From the NCBI GenBank assembly GCA_030425505.1, contig JAUIAB010000014.1, positions 1 through 64,000 of the forward strand: a stretch of DNA of 64,000 bases, written 5' to 3'. The DNA comes from Bacteroidia bacterium. GTDB taxonomy: Bacteria > Bacteroidota > Bacteroidia > Cytophagales > Flammeovirgaceae. Positions 16,623 through 24,469 of this stretch are shown here, in pieces. The notes beneath the pieces were generated by a model. That model was given only the letters and a program-made list of their open reading frames with translations, did no database searches and was not told the origin of the DNA. Each line of letters opens with the position of its first letter. Within the stretch, counting starts at the first letter, position 1. Position numbers and translations under genes: made by a program.

Positions 16623-19034
16623 ATGAAAAAAAATATTTTATTGTGGTTACTGTTAGGTTTAGCCAATATTTGCTTCTCTCAAACAGTAACTATAAAAGAA
16701 AAAGAAACCAGCAAACCATTAGAATTAGTTACTATAATAAGTGAAAGTCCTCATGCTTTTGCTACCACAAATACGGAAGGAAAATCTGATATATCTGCTT
16801 TTGAAGGAGCAACAAAAATGGTTATTCGTTCTTTAGGCTATAAAACGCAGGTCAAGAGCTTTGAAGAGCTCAAGTCAATGGGTTTTGAGGTTTTTATGGA
16901 AACCTCAAACTTCAACTTAGATGAAGTAGTAGTTTCTGCTACGAAATGGAGTCAAACCTCTGATGATATCCCCTCTAAAATCATTTCTATTTCGCCAAAG
17001 GAAGTTGCTTTGCAAAACCCCCAAACTGCAGCAGATATGCTAAATATTTCAGGGCAAGTATATGTACAAAAAAGCCAGCAGGGTGGTGGTAGCCCAATGA
17101 TTAGGGGTTTTGCAACCAACAGGCTTTTATATGCTGTAGATGGAATTAGAATGAATACAGCGATTTTTAGAGGTGGCAATATCCAAAATGTTATCAATAT
17201 TGATCCTTTTGCAGTGGAAGGTGCTGAAGTGTTATTTGGCCCTGGCTCTGTAATTTATGGAAGCGATGCTATTGGCGGAGTGATGAGCTTTAAAACGCTT
17301 ACTCCACACTTTTCGCATGAAGAAAAGCCCCTTATTACAGGGAAAGCACTTGCACGCTATTCTTCTGCAAACAAAGAAAAAACAGGTCATTTCGATGTCA
17401 ATATTGGTTTGAAAAAATGGTCTTTTGTTACCAGTTATAGCTCCTGGAACTTTGACCATTTGAGGCAGGGAAGCAATGGCCCTGAAGATTACATCAAACC
17501 TTACTTTGTTCAAAGGCAAAACGAAGAAGATATCGTTATTACTCAGGAAGATCCACTGCTACAGATTCCCTCTGCTTATTCGCAGTATAACCTGATGCAA
17601 AAGGTGCGATTTAAGCCTAATACATTCTGGGATTTAGAGTATGGGTTTCACTATTCAGAAACATCCCCTTATGGAAGGTATGACAGACACAACAGAGTAA
17701 GAAACGGTACAGCCAGGTATGCAGAGTGGAAGTACGGTTCGCAAAAGTGGATGATGCAAAACCTGAACATTACAAATAGTCAGAAGACTGCTATTTACGA
17801 CCAGGTTACTTTACGCCTGGGGATACAATCTTTTGAGGAAAGCAGAATAGATCGATCTCTAAATAAGGATGAAAGAACCACTAATGTAGAAAATGTGGAA
17901 GCTTATTCTGCCAACCTGGATTTCAAAAAATCCTTAAGTAAGAAGAATACTATTTTTTATGGCTTTGAATATGTACTTAATGATGTCTCCTCCGAAGGAA
18001 GTGTTAAAGATATTTCTACTAATGATATTACTCTAAGCGCTTCCAGATATCCTAATTCTACTTGGGGTTCTTTTGCTGCTTATGTCAATGAAATAGTAGA
18101 TATATCTAGTAAATTAAGTTTACAGGCTGGTTTGCGTTATGCTCAGTTTAAGCTTGATGCAGACTTTTCGAACAATATTGACTTTTATCCTTTGCCTTTT
18201 ACTACTGCTGATATTAGTAATGGCTCTTTGACAGGAAGCATCGGAGGGGTGTATAGACCAGCTGAAAGCCTTGTTTTAAGTGCTAATTTTGGAACTGCCT
18301 TTCGCTCTCCTAATGTAGATGATATAGGTAAAGTTTTTGACTCTGAGCCAGGTGCAGTAACCGTTCCCAACCCCGACCTGAAAGCAGAATATGCTTACAA
18401 TTTTGATCTTGGAGTTGCTAAAGTTTTTGGGGATGCTGTAAAATTAGATCTAACAGGTTATTATACAGTTTTACAAAATGCACTAGTTAGAAGGAACTTT
18501 CAGTTAAACGGTCAGGATAGTATTATGTATTTTGGTGAGCTTAGCCAAGTACAAGCTTTACAAAATGCCGCTACCGCCAATGTATATGGCATTCAGGCAG
18601 GGATCGAAGTAAAATTTTCTGGTGGGTTTAGCTTTACTTCTGATATTAACTACCAAGTTGGTGAAGAGGAAACGGATGATGGCACTAAAAGCCCTTCAAG
18701 ACATGCTGCCCCTTTGTTTGGCGTTACTCGCTTAAACTATACGACGAAGAAGCTTAACCTCCAGTTTTATGCGTCCTATCAGGGTGAAGTGAAGTTTGAA
18801 GATTTGGCTATTAGCGAACGAAGTAAGGATGAGATTTATGCTAAAGATTCTAATGGAAATAATTACTCTCCTTCTTGGTGTACTTTGAATGTGAAAGCAT
18901 CTTATGCTATTGCAGAAAGTCTTACCATTAATGCTGGCATGGAAAACCTTACTGACCAAAGATACCGCCCTTATAGTTCTGGTATCTCAGCACCTGGGAG
19001 GAATTTTATTCTTTCATTACAGGCTAATTTTTGA
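16623..19034 (+). CDS. TonB-dependent outer-membrane receptor
   Basis: An 803-residue outer-membrane receptor. Signal peptide 1-20 (ends CFSQ); a carboxypeptidase-regulatory-like domain (about 21-100, common in Bacteroidota); plug domain (about 110-230) with GSPMIRGFATNRLLYAVDGIRMN, FGPGSVIYGSDAIGG; then a 22-strand-type barrel ending in NLTDQRYRPYSSGISAPGRNFILSLQANF with terminal Phe. The plug and the closing motif resemble haem/haemoglobin-type receptors more than SusC transporters. It imports a substrate using TonB-ExbBD energy. The ligand is an inference. The upstream small membrane protein and 260 bp leader may belong to its regulation. Confidence 0.85.
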   Translation: MKKNILLWLLLGLANICFSQTVTIKEKETSKPLELVTIISESPHAFATTNTEGKSDISAFEGATKMVIRSLGYKTQVKSFEELKSMGFEVFMETSNFNLDEVVVSATKWSQTSDDIPSKIISISPKEVALQNPQTAADMLNISGQVYVQKSQQGGGSPMIRGFATNRLLYAVDGIRMNTAIFRGGNIQNVINIDPFAVEGAEVLFGPGSVIYGSDAIGGVMSFKTLTPHFSHEEKPLITGKALARYSSANKEKTGHFDVNIGLKKWSFVTSYSSWNFDHLRQGSNGPEDYIKPYFVQRQNEEDIVITQEDPLLQIPSAYSQYNLMQKVRFKPNTFWDLEYGFHYSETSPYGRYDRHNRVRNGTARYAEWKYGSQKWMMQNLNITNSQKTAIYDQVTLRLGIQSFEESRIDRSLNKDERTTNVENVEAYSANLDFKKSLSKKNTIFYGFEYVLNDVSSEGSVKDISTNDITLSASRYPNSTWGSFAAYVNEIVDISSKLSLQAGLRYAQFKLDADFSNNIDFYPLPFTTADISNGSLTGSIGGVYRPAESLVLSANFGTAFRSPNVDDIGKVFDSEPGAVTVPNPDLKAEYAYNFDLGVAKVFGDAVKLDLTGYYTVLQNALVRRNFQLNGQDSIMYFGELSQVQALQNAATANVYGIQAGIEVKFSGGFSFTSDINYQVGEEETDDGTKSPSRHAAPLFGVTRLNYTTKKLNLQFYASYQGEVKFEDLAISERSKDEIYAKDSNGNNYSPSWCTLNVKASYAIAESLTINAGMENLTDQRYRPYSSGISAPGRNFILSLQANF

Positions 19035-19139
19035 TACTAAGTAAGTAAAATGTTTTTATTCGTTAAAAAAGTGAAATATGGAAGGTATTAGGCTTTCGCT
19101 TATTACTTTCCATATTGTTTTACGTTATCTGATAAGGTA

Positions 19140-19231
19140 GCATCCGAGGCTTGGAGGCGCAGTACGAGACCGAAGTGGGTTTTTGCAGGGAGGCAGGCTC
19201 GAACCGCCAGATGGGCTTTGTGGAAGGATGC
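19140..19231 (+). repeat. Structured repeat R2, copy 1
   Basis: A 92-bp element between the TonB receptor and porX. Its ends pair (GCATCC with GGATGC). Internal blocks are GAGGCTTGGAGGCGCAG, GAGACCGAAGTGGGTTTT and GGGCTTTGTG. Copies at 32146 and 45197 keep the pairing while changing the bases (see findings). It could be a small RNA or a folded MITE-like DNA. Confidence 0.75.
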
Positions 19232-19343
19232 CAAGAAGTTTAGAAAAAACACATGAGCAGTTTCTTGATAGATTACTTTAAGCATCTGATTATCAGCAGA
19301 AATAATACTATTTTTTTGAAATTAATTAAGGACTTTATAAATT

Positions 19344-20888
19344 ATGGCAAATCATTCGATATTGTGGGCAGATGACGAGATTGAGCTTCTCAAGCCTCAC
19401 ATTTTATTTTTGGAAGGGAAAGGGTATCAGGTTACTTCTGTCAATAGTGGGTCTGATGCGGTGGATAAGTGTAAGGAAGATCATTTTGATGTGGTTTTCC
19501 TGGATGAAAATATGCCCGGAATTACTGGCTTACAAGCACTGGAGGAAATCAAGGGTATCCGACCAGATGTGCCTGTGGTGATGATCACCAAAAGTGAGGA
19601 GGAGCATATCATGGAAGAGGCAATTGGGGCTAAAATTGAAGATTACCTGATCAAGCCTATTAACCCTAATCAGATTTTGCTTTCGGTAAAGAAGATCTTG
19701 GATAGAAAAAGGCTTGTAACTGAGAAAACGAACACGAGCTATCAGCAAGATTTTCAGTCTATTACGATGTCTATGTATGATGCTGATCACGAAGGGTGGG
19801 CAGATATTTTTAAGAAGCTGGTACATTGGGATATTGCCATTGAGGAGACGGAAAATAAGAGTATGAAGGAGGTACTTCAGATGCAGAAAACAGAGGCTAA
19901 TGCAAACTTTGCCAAGTTTGTGGAGAAGAATTATGTGGACTGGCTAAACGATGAGGATAACTCGCCTGTTCTTTCACATCAGGTGTTTAAGAAGTGGGTG
20001 GCTCCGAAGGTTTTGGATTCGGATTCTCTCTTTCTGATTGTTGTTGATAATTTGCGCCTTGACCAATGGAAGGTTATTCAGCCTTTGCTTTCCAGCTATT
20101 TTTCTATCGATGAGTCTACGTATTATTCTATTTTACCTACGGCTACTATGTATGCTAGGAATGCTCTTTTCTCAGGACTTTTGCCTTCTGAAATGCAAAA
20201 GAAGTTTCCTCAATACTGGGTGGATGAGGATAAGGAAGGCTCGAAGAATAGCTTTGAAAAGGAGTTTTTGGAAGCTAACCTCAAAAGGTTGGGTATGGAT
20301 ATGAGGGTTTCGTATCATAAGATTTTGAATAGCTCACAAGGGAAGGATGTTTTTGAGCAAGCGAATAATCTGCTTTCCAATAAGCTAAATACTTTGGTTT
20401 ACAATTTTGTAGATATGCTATCGCATGCTCGTACGGACACTCAAATGGTGAAGGAACTTGCTGCAGATGAAACGGCTTACCGGTCTATTACGAAGTCGTG
20501 GTTTGAGAATTCTTCTCTTTTTGAGCTTTTGCGTTGGCTGGCAGATAAGAAGATCCCTGTTGTGCTAACTACGGATCATGGTACGGTATATGCCAGAAGA
20601 CCGTATAAGATTGTTGGGGATAGGTCTACAAATACTAATTTGAGGTATAAGTTTGGTAAAAGTTTGAGCTATGATGGCAAAAATGCTTTTACTGCTAAAA
20701 AACCTGAGGATTTTTATTTGCCGAAGGTGAATGTGTCTACTTCGTATGTTTTTGCTACGGAAGATTATTTCTTTGCTTATCCAAACAATTATAATCACTA
20801 TGTTAAGTATTATACAGACACTTTTCAGCATGGTGGAGTTTCTTTGGAAGAGATGATTATTCCTTTTGCTTTTTTGTCACCGAAGTAG
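19344..20888 (+). CDS. porX: PorX, T9SS response regulator with PglZ domain
   Basis: A 514-residue two-part regulator. Receiver domain: acidic pocket D10-D11, phospho-acceptor D54 in VVFLDENMPG, conserved Thr in VVMITKSEEE and Lys in YLIKPINP. After a helical linker comes a PglZ domain of the alkaline-phosphatase superfamily with VVDNLRLDQW, ATMYARNALFSG, VDMLSHART and LTTDHGTVYARRPYKIVGDR. PorX works with the sensor PorY and sigma factor SigP to control type IX secretion in Porphyromonas; its PglZ part is a zinc-dependent nucleotide phosphodiesterase there. No porY is in the window. The match in length and motifs is excellent. A weak or AT-rich leader with repeat R2 lies upstream. Confidence 0.92.
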   Translation: MANHSILWADDEIELLKPHILFLEGKGYQVTSVNSGSDAVDKCKEDHFDVVFLDENMPGITGLQALEEIKGIRPDVPVVMITKSEEEHIMEEAIGAKIEDYLIKPINPNQILLSVKKILDRKRLVTEKTNTSYQQDFQSITMSMYDADHEGWADIFKKLVHWDIAIEETENKSMKEVLQMQKTEANANFAKFVEKNYVDWLNDEDNSPVLSHQVFKKWVAPKVLDSDSLFLIVVDNLRLDQWKVIQPLLSSYFSIDESTYYSILPTATMYARNALFSGLLPSEMQKKFPQYWVDEDKEGSKNSFEKEFLEANLKRLGMDMRVSYHKILNSSQGKDVFEQANNLLSNKLNTLVYNFVDMLSHARTDTQMVKELAADETAYRSITKSWFENSSLFELLRWLADKKIPVVLTTDHGTVYARRPYKIVGDRSTNTNLRYKFGKSLSYDGKNAFTAKKPEDFYLPKVNVSTSYVFATEDYFFAYPNNYNHYVKYYTDTFQHGGVSLEEMIIPFAFLSPK

Positions 20889-20916
20889 AAGTTATTCTAA
20901 ATTAATTTAAAGTCTC

Positions 20917-20967
20917 GACATTGCGGATTTTCTCCGCAATGTCTTAGATCCTGGTTTTCACCAGGAT
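20917..20967 (+). repeat. Double hairpin after porX, possible terminator
   Basis: Two perfect hairpins in a row: GACATTGCGGA/TCCGCAATGTC (11-bp stem, 5-base loop) and ATCCTGGT/ACCAGGAT (8-bp stem). GACAGTCTTTTTT follows, so it can stop transcription of porX. The second stem and its GATGACAG tail look like a REP-type family; a relative ends the lipoprotein gene near 22274. Confidence 0.65.
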
Positions 20968-21073
20968 GACAGTCTTTTTTAAAGTTGAATTGGTATTAGT
21001 AGAGTATTTTCTACCAGCTTCGCTTTTATTTTAGATCTTTGCTTGTATTATATGTTTGTATATTATGCTAAGC

Positions 21074-21577
21074 ATGCCTTTTAATCTTTTACAGTGGGTT
21101 GAAGAAAATAGGAGCTTATTAAAGCCTCCTGTTGGAAACCAGCAATTGTTTGTTGATAATGAAGATTTTATTGTGATGGTAGTGGGAGGACCTAATTGTA
21201 GAAAGGATTTTCATTTTAATGAAGGAGAAGAGCTTTTTTATCAGCTGGAAGGAGATGTTGTTTTGAAGGTTATGGAAGGTGGAAAAGTTAAAAGTATTCC
21301 TATTAAAGAAGGTGACCTTTTTTTATTACCTCCCAGAGTGCCTCACTCCCCGCAAAGACCGAAAGACTCTGTTGGCTTGGTGATTGAAAGGTATAGAAAA
21401 GATGATGAAAGAGATGGCTTTATGTGGTTTTGTGAAAGCTGTAACTCTAAGCTTTATGAGGAGTTCTTTGTTTTAGAAGATATTGTAGCCCAGCTACCGA
21501 AGGTTATGGATCGTTTTTATTCTTCTGAAGAAAAAAGGACATGTAAAAGTTGCGGTTCTATAATGAAGAAACCCTGA
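21074..21577 (+). CDS. nbaC: 3-hydroxyanthranilate 3,4-dioxygenase
   Basis: A cupin dioxygenase of 167 residues from the chosen ATG at 21074 (MPFNLLQWVEENRSLLKPPVG), which matches the family N-terminus; an ATG three codons upstream is possible. It opens the ring of 3-hydroxyanthranilate, leading to quinolinate and NAD in the kynurenine route from tryptophan. Metal ligands appear in DFHFNEGEELFYQLEG and in PPRVPHSPQRP; the C-terminal rubredoxin-like iron site of bacterial members is present as CESC and CKSC. Other kynurenine genes are not in the window. Confidence 0.88.
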   Translation: MPFNLLQWVEENRSLLKPPVGNQQLFVDNEDFIVMVVGGPNCRKDFHFNEGEELFYQLEGDVVLKVMEGGKVKSIPIKEGDLFLLPPRVPHSPQRPKDSVGLVIERYRKDDERDGFMWFCESCNSKLYEEFFVLEDIVAQLPKVMDRFYSSEEKRTCKSCGSIMKKP

Positions 21578-21614
21578 TTTTTTTTTGTTTTAGATGCCAG
21601 TTTTAAGTCAAAAA

Positions 21615-21640
21615 GAACGCATTAAAAATGCACTCTATAA
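21615..21640. repeat. Short hairpin repeat R4, copy 1
   Basis: Reads GAACGCATTAAAAATGCACT followed by CTATAA. The core GCATT/AATGC is a stem around three A residues. A second copy at 30514 reads GCGT/ACGC in the same place, so the pairing is kept although the bases differ. Confidence 0.5.
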
Positions 21641-21678
21641 AAATACAGATATAAAAACATGTTATTTATATAATCTAC

Positions 21679-22215
21679 ATGAATAATTTCTTTAGATTTT
21701 TCGCTTTTTTTTCTTTGTTGATTGTTGCTGGATGTTTGCCAGATAAGCTTAATCGTTTTGATCTTAATTTTTCTTACTATGGGAAGGTGAGTTTAGACTC
21801 AGGTAGTATTCCAGGAAGTGTTTATTCTATTTTATCTGATTCTCAGTTCTATGATTTGGATTCCACTTTGCAAAAACATCAGCTGTCAATAAATCAGCTT
21901 CAAAGCGTTGATATTATTAGTGCTTCGCTGAACTCTTCTACATCTGGTGAAGGAGCTGGCTTTGCTGTGATAGATAGTCTAAACCTTTATTTCACTTATA
22001 ATGGTAATAAGGCTCGTTTTGCTTTTGCTGGCTCTATAGATATCAATGCGAGAAGCAGTATTTCTCTGATTCGAGACTTGAATAGTGATCTTAGCTCTGT
22101 TTTTGGAAGTGATTCTACTTTTTTGGAGTTAGAGGTTTATCTAAGAGATACGATAAGGAATAATTTCTCTTTAGAAATGAATGCTTTGCTTCATGTAAGT
22201 GGAAGCCTAGATTAA
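21679..22215 (+). CDS. Hypothetical lipoprotein
   Basis: A 178-residue protein with a lipoprotein signal (LLIVAGC, lipid-attached Cys at residue 19). The mature part is Ser-, Asp- and Leu-rich and beta-like (LNSSTSGEGAGFAVIDSLNLYFTY) and has no recognisable enzyme motif. It is probably anchored to the outer or inner membrane. I do not recognise a family. It follows the dioxygenase by about 100 bp on the same strand. Confidence 0.65.
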   Translation: MNNFFRFFAFFSLLIVAGCLPDKLNRFDLNFSYYGKVSLDSGSIPGSVYSILSDSQFYDLDSTLQKHQLSINQLQSVDIISASLNSSTSGEGAGFAVIDSLNLYFTYNGNKARFAFAGSIDINARSSISLIRDLNSDLSSVFGSDSTFLELEVYLRDTIRNNFSLEMNALLHVSGSLD

Positions 22216-22273
22216 GGTCTAAGCGATTCTCCAATTATTCATAGCGGTGTATCAGTAGTTCGCAATTGAGAGG

Positions 22274-22293
22274 TACTGAGTCAAAGCTCAGTA
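22274..22293 (+). repeat. Hairpin of the ATGACAG family after lipoprotein gene
   Basis: TACTGAG and CTCAGTA form a 7-bp stem around TCAAAG, followed by TGACAGGCTTTTTG. It resembles the second hairpin after porX in layout (stem, ATGACAG, T-run) but not in stem sequence. It may end transcription of the lipoprotein gene. Confidence 0.5.
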
Positions 22294-22368
22294 TGACAGG
22301 CTTTTTGTAAAAAGTCTTGCACTATTTATCCATAAATACAATGCTCTCTATTAAAATCACTTTCTCTT

Positions 22369-24189
22369 TTACATCCTCTCAGGAGACTCTATTCCTAGCA
22401 GATGTAAAGATCGTTTTATGGTATTTGCCACTTGATTGGATAAGGCTATTTTAAAGCTCTTTTTCGCTTTATTTTCTTCTCCAAAAATGGGGGATTCTGC
22501 ATAGAATCTACTATACGTTTTTGCTAGTTCGTATGCATAACCTGCTATGGTAGAAGGAGAGTAGTTTTCTCCAGCTTCACAAAGTTTTTCGGGAAAGAGG
22601 GACAGCTGGTATATCACTTCTTCTTCTAAAGGCTCTATTGATGTTAACTCTTTGTAAGAATCAAAACTAAAATCGATTCCATCTTCTTTAGCTTTGCGTG
22701 TTATTGCCGATATTTTTGCATGGTTGTATTGCAAATACACTCCAGTATCTCCCTGAAAATCAATAGATTCCTCTGGATTGAAGAGCATTCTTTTTCTAGG
22801 CTCTACTTTAAGGAGATAGTACTTTAATGCTCCCAGAGCTAAACTCTGGTATAGTTTCTCTGCTTCTTCTTTGCTAAAGTCATCTATTTTTCCGAGTTCT
22901 GAAGTTCTGCTTTTTGCAGTTTCCTCCATCTGATCTATTAGGTCATCTGCATCTACTACTGTTCCTTCTCGAGATTTCATCTTACCCGAAGGAAGGTCTA
23001 CCATTCCGTAGGATAGGTGATAGATACCATCTGCATAGTCTCTACCCAATTTTTTCATTATCAGTTTTAGCACTTTGAAGTGGTACTCTTGCTCATTACC
23101 CACTACGTATACGGAGCTTTCCATTGGAAAATCCTGATGTTTTCGATCTGCTGTACCCATGTCTTGCGTGATGTATACGGATGTTCCATCCGCCCTCAGT
23201 AGCAACTTCTCATCTAGCCCTTCTTCTGATAGGTCAACCCATACCGAGCCATCTTCTTTTTTGAAGAATGTTTTTTTGCTTAAACCTTCTTCAACGAGGT
23301 CTTTTCCCAAAAGGTAGGTATCTGACTCGTAATATTGTTTATCAAAGTCTACCCCTATTTTATTGTAGGTAATGTCAAACCCTTCATATACCCAACCATT
23401 CATTTTTTCCCATAAGGTTAGTATTTCTGGATCTTTTGCCTCCCACTTTCTAAGCATTTCTTTTGCTTCCTGTAATATTGGAGCTTCGTTTTCGGCTATT
23501 GTCTTTATTTCTTCTTCTTTTTTGCCAGGGTTTTCTTTTGTAAACTTTTCGGTTAATTCCTGAATCTGCTTTTTGTATTCTTTGTCGAAAGCTACATAGT
23601 AGTTTCCTGCTAATTTGTCTCCTTTCAAGTCGGCTGTTGGCTCTTCGTCATTCCCAAACTTCTGATATGCTACCATTGATTTGCATATGTGTATACCCCT
23701 ATCGTTTATGAGGTTTACTTTCATGACATCGTAGCCATTTTCTTTCAAGATCAGCGACAAGGAATATCCTAGGAAAATGTTTCGTAAATGCCCTAGATGC
23801 AATGGCTTGTTGGTATTTGGAGAGGAATATTCTATCATTACTTTTTTGCCATGGTATTCTCCTTTTCCATAGTTTTCGTTTTGAGCAATTTCTCCGAGCA
23901 GGTTTATCCAAACCGAGTGTTCTATGCTCAAATTGAGAAAGCCTTTTACTACGTTGTAGCTGGCTATGCTTTTTTCATTTTTTGTGAGGTATTCCCCTAT
24001 TATTTCTCCTGTTTGCTCTGGCATTTTTTTGGTATGCCTTAAATATGGAAAGGTGACAAAGGTGTAGCTCCCTTCAAATTCTTTTTTTGTTGGCTGAAGT
24101 TTTATCTCTTCTTTTTTTATTTCGACAGAGAATTCTTTTTGGAATGCTTCTGCTATTTTTTCAATTATACTGTCAATTATTTGTTTCAT
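22369..24189 (-). CDS. argS: Arginyl-tRNA synthetase
   Basis: A 606-residue class I aminoacyl-tRNA synthetase charging tRNA-Arg. The N-terminal Add-1-like domain (1-110) is followed by the catalytic Rossmann fold with SPNTNKPLHLGH (HIGH motif at 131-134) and the class-specific KMKSREG in place of KMSKS. The C-terminal anticodon-binding helical domain ends SLHLLGIESPERM, typical of the family. An insert of charged residues near 210-245 is usual in Bacteroidota forms. Repeat R1 begins 10 bp upstream of the ATG and forms its leader. Confidence 0.95.
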   Translation of the reverse strand: MKQIIDSIIEKIAEAFQKEFSVEIKKEEIKLQPTKKEFEGSYTFVTFPYLRHTKKMPEQTGEIIGEYLTKNEKSIASYNVVKGFLNLSIEHSVWINLLGEIAQNENYGKGEYHGKKVMIEYSSPNTNKPLHLGHLRNIFLGYSLSLILKENGYDVMKVNLINDRGIHICKSMVAYQKFGNDEEPTADLKGDKLAGNYYVAFDKEYKKQIQELTEKFTKENPGKKEEEIKTIAENEAPILQEAKEMLRKWEAKDPEILTLWEKMNGWVYEGFDITYNKIGVDFDKQYYESDTYLLGKDLVEEGLSKKTFFKKEDGSVWVDLSEEGLDEKLLLRADGTSVYITQDMGTADRKHQDFPMESSVYVVGNEQEYHFKVLKLIMKKLGRDYADGIYHLSYGMVDLPSGKMKSREGTVVDADDLIDQMEETAKSRTSELGKIDDFSKEEAEKLYQSLALGALKYYLLKVEPRKRMLFNPEESIDFQGDTGVYLQYNHAKISAITRKAKEDGIDFSFDSYKELTSIEPLEEEVIYQLSLFPEKLCEAGENYSPSTIAGYAYELAKTYSRFYAESPIFGEENKAKKSFKIALSNQVANTIKRSLHLLGIESPERM

Positions 24190-24199
24190 TGTTTAAAAT

Positions 24200-24283
24200 T
24201 TGCGACCTGCCTTTTTGTTTGAGACACATTTTAATCATTATTTCGCATGTACCTCAATTTTAAATCAGACATGTTCTGTTTCA
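24200..24283 (-). repeat. Repeat R1, copy 2
   Basis: An 84-bp element directly before argS; shares TTTAAAATTTG.GACCTGCC, ACAT.TTAATCATT.TTTCG, CCTCAATTTTAAATCAGAC and TTCTGTTTCATTTTA with the other copies. The terminal pairing is more degenerate than in copy 1. Confidence 0.75.
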
Positions 24284-24469
24284 TTTTATGCTAATTGAAC
24301 GAAGTAATTATAATCCTATAAATAAGTTTTTAACACTACCCCTTTCACAACAGCTTTTTTATTGCAAAGGTGTATAAAAAAACTATAGACTTGATAAAAA
24401 AGAGAAAGAAGGTTTAATTTTAATCTTCTAAACTAAGTAGTTGGTAGAAAAAATGAATTAGAAAGGCTT

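Noticed and set aside
19190-19220. GGCTCGAACCGCC in R2 looks like a tRNA T-arm
   Set aside because: No acceptor, anticodon or D-arm pairs fit; the other R2 copies change these bases in ways that no tRNA would.
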